Assembly: GCA_018817865.1 (NCBI GenBank)
Contig: JAHITG010000399.1
Span: 1-10,483 of the forward strand
DNA length: 10,483 nt
DNA from: Spirochaetota bacterium
GTDB taxonomy: Bacteria > Spirochaetota > JAHITG01
Direction of reading: 5' to 3'
The notes under the pieces are model-generated. The model searched no databases and was not told the origin of the DNA. It saw only the letters and a program-made list of their open reading frames with translations. Shown in pieces: positions 6,914-10,483 of this stretch. The stretch's first letter is position 1, and each line of letters starts with the position of its first letter. The position numbers were made by a program, and so were the translations under genes.

Positions 6914-8296
6914 TTAGTTTTTAAATATATTAACACCCAGCACGAGGCCGGCTGTGAGATGCCCGAAGTCTGTATCTTTCCGCAATTCTGATCCGGGATA
7001 ATTATTCCAGCGTTGATATCTTATTTGAAATAAGGACAGATAGGAATGGGAAAGCCTGCTCCTGAAGACCTTGAAAGGAAGGTTGAACTTTAATGATAGA
7101 TCAATTTTATATCGCCTGGCATTCCAATCCACTTTCGTATAGGTCTTATTCTCCGGCCCGGGGTAATTCATCCACATGTTATACCGCCACATAAAATCAG
7201 CCGTAAAAATTATGACCTTTAATGTGGCAAGTTTCAGCTGCAGTCCGACCGGCGGCAGTGGCAATAAAATATGAAAAACATCATAGTCATCTTTAAATGA
7301 ATCCCAGGCAAAAGTTTCAACATTGAACCGCAGGGAGAAGAGTTTTGAGACAGGAGAGCTGATCCGTTGATTGAATTGAAAAAATCTGTATTTATAATCA
7401 AGATACTCCCAGTTCATATCCAGCCGTTCGTTCCTTTCATTCATTCGGTTGATATGAATGCCGTAACCGGTCTTTGACCGGTCAATACCATTGTTATCTT
7501 TGGCAAGCCTGCAGATAAAAAAGTCGTATTCCTGCAGTTTTGGATAGAGAAAGATCTTATACTTACCGGGAGTATGGATATTGTTCTTTAAAGCCCGGAT
7601 ATAACCGGATGTCCCTATACGTCTGTTCCTGAAGAGGATAAATTCGTCTAAATTTCCTTTTAGTTTCTTGATCTGTATATAATCTTTCACATCCTCACAC
7701 CCGGCTTTTTTAAATTCAAGGAATTCTTCTTCTGATCCGCCAAGACTGATAATTTTATCGTACTTCTCTTTTGATATATCGAGCCTTTCCCGGGGAGTTT
7801 CTTCGTATCGTTCATCAGGATCATCCCCTGATCCCGTGATCTTTTCGGATAACCGGGAGACGAGGTCCTTTACCTTTTCGGGGATCTCCTCTTTTGAATT
7901 TGCTTTTACGGAATGGGCATATTCGGCAATACCGTTTTCCACATCCACCACCCGGATATTAATAGAATAGATCTTCCCGAAAGTGCTTATTTTACCGATC
8001 AGTATTTTATTAGCCGAGAGCAGTTTTCCGATCTGAACAGCACAGCTTGTTTCCGTACACCCGCTTATCTGGAATCCCTGTTCATCAAGGACTTTGGTTA
8101 TCTGTGCTCTTTCCAGAATGGTGAAACGGTTCACATTGATCATCTCTACCCTGATAAGGTCTGTGGTATCCGCGGCAAACTCTTTATTGATACCGCTTCC
8201 GTTATTGAGATCCAGGATAGCAATGCGGAGCTTTTCTGCCTGAAGCCCGGAAACTGTCAGCAGGATCAAGGTGAATATTAAATATAGCTTTTTCAT
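6914..8296 (-). CDS. Secreted CsgG/TolB-N-like protein with beta-rich C-terminal domain
   Basis: Function unknown; an envelope protein. Residues 1-20 form a signal peptide with likely cleavage after LQA (20/21) and no lipobox cysteine. Residues about 22-155 look like the CsgG/FlgO/LpoB-type domain: LRIAILDL, then RFTILERAQITKVLDEQGF, then the segment with Cys80 and Cys85 (SGCTETSCAVQIGKLL) and a closing VVDVENG strand. An acidic linker (about 156-170) and a mainly helical stretch (176-235) follow. From about 236 to 460 the protein is rich in aromatic, alternating segments and ends in a strand-like GLVLGVNIF, as expected for an outer-membrane barrel. Two related motifs occur in this part: RYNMWMNYPGPE (371-382) and RYQRWNNYPGSE (426-437). 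ATG 8296 has a Shine-Dalgarno. It is convergent with the ZIP gene and appears to be transcribed alone. The barrel reading is inference; the CsgG-like fold is the firmer part. Confidence 0.85.
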   Translation of the reverse strand: MKKLYLIFTLILLTVSGLQAEKLRIAILDLNNGSGINKEFAADTTDLIRVEMINVNRFTILERAQITKVLDEQGFQISGCTETSCAVQIGKLLSANKILIGKISTFGKIYSINIRVVDVENGIAEYAHSVKANSKEEIPEKVKDLVSRLSEKITGSGDDPDERYEETPRERLDISKEKYDKIISLGGSEEEFLEFKKAGCEDVKDYIQIKKLKGNLDEFILFRNRRIGTSGYIRALKNNIHTPGKYKIFLYPKLQEYDFFICRLAKDNNGIDRSKTGYGIHINRMNERNERLDMNWEYLDYKYRFFQFNQRISSPVSKLFSLRFNVETFAWDSFKDDYDVFHILLPLPPVGLQLKLATLKVIIFTADFMWRYNMWMNYPGPENKTYTKVDWNARRYKIDLSLKFNLPFKVFRSRLSHSYLSLFQIRYQRWNNYPGSELRKDTDFGHLTAGLVLGVNIFKN

Positions 8297-8305
8297 CTTG
8301 AAGTT

Positions 8306-8310
8306 TCCTC
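8306..8310 (-). promoter_or_regulatory. Shine-Dalgarno of the CsgG-like gene
   Basis: GAGGA on the minus strand, 9 nt before ATG 8296, supports that start. Upstream, TTGAAA (8356-8351) with TAAGAT 17 bp further on, or TTGACT (8347-8342) with TATAAG 14 bp further on, are candidate promoters. The region is AT-rich and neither is convincing. Confidence 0.7.
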
Positions 8311-8461
8311 TTTATAATTAACTTATAATCTTAAAAATTAAAGTCAAAATTTTCAACAGAGAATTAATATGAAACACGGTTTCCATTCTTTTTTTACAAA
8401 GGACAATTCCTGGGAAGCTTAACAGGGGAACCTTTAAAGTGATAAAATGAAGACCTTGCAT

Positions 8462-8836
8462 CTATATATTAGAATATTTTTTAAGACAGTCAGGACAATA
8501 TCCATGAGAAAATTCAATTTCGGTATTTTTATTGAAATAGGCTTCAAACGGCAGCCATTTTTTTTTGCTCCTGTCATATATTTTTTTACACACACAGCAG
8601 ATCCGAAGGAACCCTTCTAAATATTTTATTCTCTCAAGTAATTTTTTTGTAAATAGAATAGTCAGAACTGCCAGAAGTAAACCTATAAAGGATTCCAGTA
8701 TACTTTCTGTTATATTAAAAGGTGTTTGAGGGGCATTAAACAGCAGGTGTGGAATATCGATGATCTCGTTTAGCCAATTGGATAAAATTATAAATGTAAA
8801 ACCGATAATTTCATAGAAGATTATTTTTTTTCCCAT
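8462..8836 (-). CDS. Small membrane protein with C-terminal four-cysteine (zinc-ribbon-like) domain
   Basis: Uncharacterised 124-residue protein. Two hydrophobic segments (about 5-20 and 48-63) anchor it, a short charged stretch (64-77) follows, and residues 78-124 form a compact domain with Cys80, Cys83, Cys114 and Cys117 plus FSHGYCPDC at 109-117. This ICxxCKKI...W...FSHGxCPxC pattern is one I recognise as a tail on many bacterial sensor kinases, PAS proteins and response regulators, where it is assumed to bind metal; its role is not known. Here it sits on a two-helix membrane stub with no kinase or receiver domain. One extra cysteine (81) lies inside the first pair. The gene is divergent from nadA and single. 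A TTGACA-TACTAT promoter lies about 75 bp upstream. A TATAAT just 4 nt before the ATG is probably fortuitous. No Shine-Dalgarno is visible. Confidence 0.8.
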   Translation of the reverse strand: MGKKIIFYEIIGFTFIILSNWLNEIIDIPHLLFNAPQTPFNITESILESFIGLLLAVLTILFTKKLLERIKYLEGFLRICCVCKKIYDRSKKKWLPFEAYFNKNTEIEFSHGYCPDCLKKYSNI

Positions 8837-8869
8837 AGTGATTATATTTATTTATATAATAATTTCTAA

Positions 8870-8881
8870 CCGGAATTCCGG
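8870..8881. repeat. Perfect 12-bp palindrome
   Basis: CCGGAATTCCGG lies in the predicted leader of the small membrane protein gene, about 34 bp before its ATG. It stands out as a GC-rich palindrome in AT-rich surroundings. It could be a protein-binding site or a chance palindrome; with no loop it would make a poor RNA hairpin. Confidence 0.5.
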
Positions 8882-8910
8882 CCATCAAACAAAAATTGTC
8901 TGATACCCCT

Positions 8911-8939
8911 ATAGTATATCAGAAAAAATACTATGTCAA
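8911..8939 (-). promoter_or_regulatory. Sigma-70-like promoter with overlapping dyad, for the small membrane protein gene
   Basis: On the minus strand, TTGACA (8939-8934) is followed after 17 bp by TACTAT (8916-8911), with the overlapping TATACT as an alternative -10. An inverted repeat, ATAGTAT (8911-8917) and ATACTAT (8928-8934) with a 10-bp gap, overlaps both the -10 and the edge of the -35, the position expected of a repressor site. The predicted leader is about 70 nt. Confidence 0.45.
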
Positions 8940-8957
8940 ATAATAAGTAAATAAAAA

Positions 8958-8979
8958 ACAGCAGGCTGTATTGTGCTGT
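8958..8979. promoter_or_regulatory. Dyad upstream of nadA, possible operator
   Basis: ACAGCA (8958-8963) and TGCTGT (8974-8979) form an inverted repeat with a 10-bp gap, 45 bp before the nadA ATG. Just downstream, TTGACT (8990-8995) is a possible -35, with only a weak -10 (TTAACT, 9011-9016). Regulators of NAD genes often bind such dyads, but I do not recognise this as any known site. Confidence 0.25.
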
Positions 8980-9024
8980 ACAAAAAAGTTTGACTTTACT
9001 CTCGAGCCTGTTAACTTCTTTTTT

Positions 9025-9933
9025 ATGAATGAAGAGATGATCAAAGAGATCAGGGGATTGAAGAAAGAGAAGAACGCTGTTCTTCTGGTGCATAATTATC
9101 AGAGACCTGAGATACAGGATATTGCCGATATACTGGGAGACTCGCTTGACCTCTCCAGAAAAGCCCTGGAGACGGATAAAGATGTGATCGTTTTTTGCGG
9201 AGTCCGGTTCATGGCTGAAACAGCCAAGATCCTTTCCCCTTATAAAAAAGTCCTCCTACCGGTTTATGAAGCCGGATGTCCCATGGCTGATATGGTGACT
9301 CCGGATGAGCTGATTGAATTTAAAAAGAAGAACCCGGAATATAAAATAGTGACCTATGTGAATACCACGGCCGAGGTCAAGGCAGAGTCTGATATCTGTA
9401 TCACATCCGCCAATGCAGTTAAGGTCATCAGCGATTATCCTCACAATAAATTATTACTGATCCCGGACAGGAATCTGGGGAATTATATTAAGAGTAAAGT
9501 TAAGGACAAGGAGATCATGCTCTGGGAAGGATATTGCCCGGTCCATATTGAAATCAATTTGAATGAGTTGAGAATGTTGAAGGATGAGTATCCGGATGCG
9601 GTCTTTCTGGCACACCCGGAATGTGAAGAAGTAATTCTTAACAAGGCTGATCATATTATGAGCACTAATCAGATGATAAAATATGTGAAGGAATCCGATG
9701 AGAAGGTATTTCTGATCGGGACCGAGCAGGGGATCATTTACAGGATGAAGAAAGAGAATCCAAAGAAAGAGATTTATCCGGCAGGGAAGTTTATTAACTG
9801 TCCCAATATGAAAAAGACGGACCTTTCTGACGTCCTGAATGCGTTAAAGTATGATCAGTATGAGATCACGCTTCCGGATAATATTATCACACGAGCCCGG
9901 ACTGCCTTGGATGAAATGCTGAAATACTCATAG
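9025..9933 (+). CDS. nadA: Quinolinate synthase A
   Basis: Catalyses condensation of iminoaspartate with dihydroxyacetone phosphate to quinolinate, the second step of de novo NAD synthesis from aspartate, using an oxygen-sensitive 4Fe-4S cluster in the cytoplasm. The 302-residue product is of normal length for the compact NadA type. Three cluster ligands are in the expected places: Cys85 in GCPMADM, Cys171 in EGYCPVH and Cys259 in NCPNMKK. Other family marks are HNYQ (23-26), CGVRFMAETAKIL (58-70), HPEC (197-200) and GTEQG (232-236). ATG 9025 is chosen because MNEEMIKEIRGLKK matches NadA N-termini; an in-frame TTG at 8971 would add 18 unrelated residues. No Shine-Dalgarno is visible. Neither nadB nor nadC is next to it, so the pathway genes are dispersed or lie elsewhere. 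Confidence 0.97.
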   Translation: MNEEMIKEIRGLKKEKNAVLLVHNYQRPEIQDIADILGDSLDLSRKALETDKDVIVFCGVRFMAETAKILSPYKKVLLPVYEAGCPMADMVTPDELIEFKKKNPEYKIVTYVNTTAEVKAESDICITSANAVKVISDYPHNKLLLIPDRNLGNYIKSKVKDKEIMLWEGYCPVHIEINLNELRMLKDEYPDAVFLAHPECEEVILNKADHIMSTNQMIKYVKESDEKVFLIGTEQGIIYRMKKENPKKEIYPAGKFINCPNMKKTDLSDVLNALKYDQYEITLPDNIITRARTALDEMLKYS

Positions 9934-9948
9934 GAATTTATTATATAA

Positions 9949-9976
9949 GTAGGGACAAGGCATGCCTTGTCCCTAC
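9949..9976. repeat. Perfect 28-bp palindrome after nadA (REP-like)
   Basis: A fully self-complementary 28-bp sequence reading GTAGGGACAAGGCA to its centre lies 15 bp after the nadA stop. Palindromes of the GTAGGG(A/G)C...G(T/C)CCCTAC type occur as dispersed intergenic repeats in various bacterial genomes, to my knowledge. No T-run follows immediately, so an intrinsic terminator is possible but not the best reading. It shares no motif with the GGGGTCA elements. Confidence 0.75.
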
Positions 9977-10043
9977 ATTGGCGGAAGAATTATTTTTTTA
10001 TAGAAATCAGAATTTAGTATACTATATTATTACAGATTAATTT

Positions 10044-10483
10044 ATGAAAAAGATATTCTTTTTAATGTCCATCTTCCTTCTATTGGTCATTGGCTGTTCC
10101 TGGACTCCGCGGACCGTTCTCCCGGAATATTTCAGGGTCATTCATATGCCTAAATTCAAAAATAATACTCTTCAGCCTCAGCTGGTAGAATTCATCAATC
10201 AAAAATTTCTTGAAAAGTTTGAGATGGACGGGAGGCTTACAGCTACGGAACATGTTTCAAAGGCTGACGGCATCCTTTTTGGCACCATATCCAAATACAA
10301 GAAAGCTCCTCTCTCGTATTCTGATCTGGGTGAACTGGATGTCAATGCCCTGACCATAGGCATCGAAGTCAAATTGAGGGATATTAAATCCGGCAAGTGG
10401 CTCCATGATTCCTATCTTGAAGAGACGGTTGAATTCAATTTTATCAGTGAACCCGTTGAGACCGAGATCGATGCCCAGAAGAG
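10044..10483 (+). CDS. lptE: LptE-like LPS-assembly lipoprotein, C-terminus cut by window edge
   Basis: Likely the outer-membrane lipoprotein that plugs the LptD barrel and helps place lipopolysaccharide in the outer leaflet. The frame is open from ATG 10044 to the window end (146 residues and two bases). Residues 1-17 are a lipoprotein signal peptide with lipobox VIGC and acylated Cys18. The following domain matches the LptE pattern: EYFRVIHMPKFKNNT (28-42), a helix 45-60 leading to DGR (62-64), then ADGILFGTI (74-82), and a long strand with KLRDIKSGK (110-118). No Shine-Dalgarno is visible. TATTAT at 10025-10030 could be a -10 box, giving a very short leader. It follows nadA by 110 bp with the REP-like palindrome between, so it is probably transcribed separately. 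Low conservation in this family leaves some doubt about the name. Confidence 0.8.
   Translation, partial: MKKIFFLMSIFLLLVIGCSWTPRTVLPEYFRVIHMPKFKNNTLQPQLVEFINQKFLEKFEMDGRLTATEHVSKADGILFGTISKYKKAPLSYSDLGELDVNALTIGIEVKLRDIKSGKWLHDSYLEETVEFNFISEPVETEIDAQK

Noticed and set aside
6767..6991. Plus-strand ORF of 74 codons across repeat copy 2
   Set aside because: It is made of repeat and hairpin sequence plus the antisense of the CsgG-like gene; no Shine-Dalgarno and no recognisable protein.
8370..8423. Short ORF starting MKHGFHSF between the CsgG-like and small membrane protein genes
   Set aside because: Only about 17 codons, no convincing Shine-Dalgarno, no family resemblance. I see no gene in 8297-8461.
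8971..9024. TTG start at 8971 for nadA
   Set aside because: The 18 extra residues do not resemble NadA, while ATG 9025 gives the usual N-terminus.
9949..9976. Intrinsic terminator for nadA
   Set aside because: The stem is good, but ACATTGGCGG follows rather than a T-run; the T-run comes only about 15 bases later.

Overview
The window looks like chromosomal DNA from an uncultured, moderately AT-rich diderm (Gram-negative-type) bacterium. An LptE-like LPS-assembly lipoprotein, a secreted CsgG-like protein with a strand-rich tail, and lipoprotein and signal-peptide features all imply an outer membrane. Nothing seen allows a phylum to be named. There are no rRNA, tRNA or CRISPR features, no transposase or phage genes, and no gene-free stretch longer than 300 bases.

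Layout. Positions 1-5716, minus strand: a probable three-gene transcription unit of a two-domain radical SAM protein (TIGR03960-like core plus DUF2344-like tail), then comEA, then comEC. comEC runs off the left edge of the window, and comEA and comEC overlap as TAATG. ComEA and ComEC are the DNA receptor and channel of natural transformation. This ComEC keeps the channel motifs, but the metal-binding motifs of its C-terminal metallo-beta-lactamase-like domain are degenerate. Positions 5725-6910: a ZIP-family metal transporter gene, plus strand, bracketed by two related non-coding repeat elements of about 156 and 160 bp. Each carries an identical 61-nt hairpin core and imperfect or perfect terminal inverted repeats. 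The cores lie in opposite orientation relative to their flanks. Positions 6914-8296, minus strand: a secreted protein with an N-terminal CsgG/TolB-N-like domain and a beta-rich C-terminus. Positions 8462-8836, minus strand: a small membrane protein ending in a four-cysteine zinc-ribbon-like domain. Positions 9025-9933, plus strand: nadA (quinolinate synthase, NAD synthesis), followed by a perfect 28-bp palindrome of a second repeat type. From 10044 to the right edge, plus strand: an LptE-like lipoprotein, cut off.

How it works together. The comEA-comEC pair is the one clear functional system (DNA uptake), and its link to the upstream radical SAM gene is positional only. The other genes (metal import, NAD synthesis, LPS export, envelope protein) look like ordinary single-gene housekeeping loci. 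The most unusual content is the pair of palindromic elements around the ZIP gene, the degenerate ComEC domain, and promoters placed so close to start codons that the mRNAs would be leaderless or nearly so.
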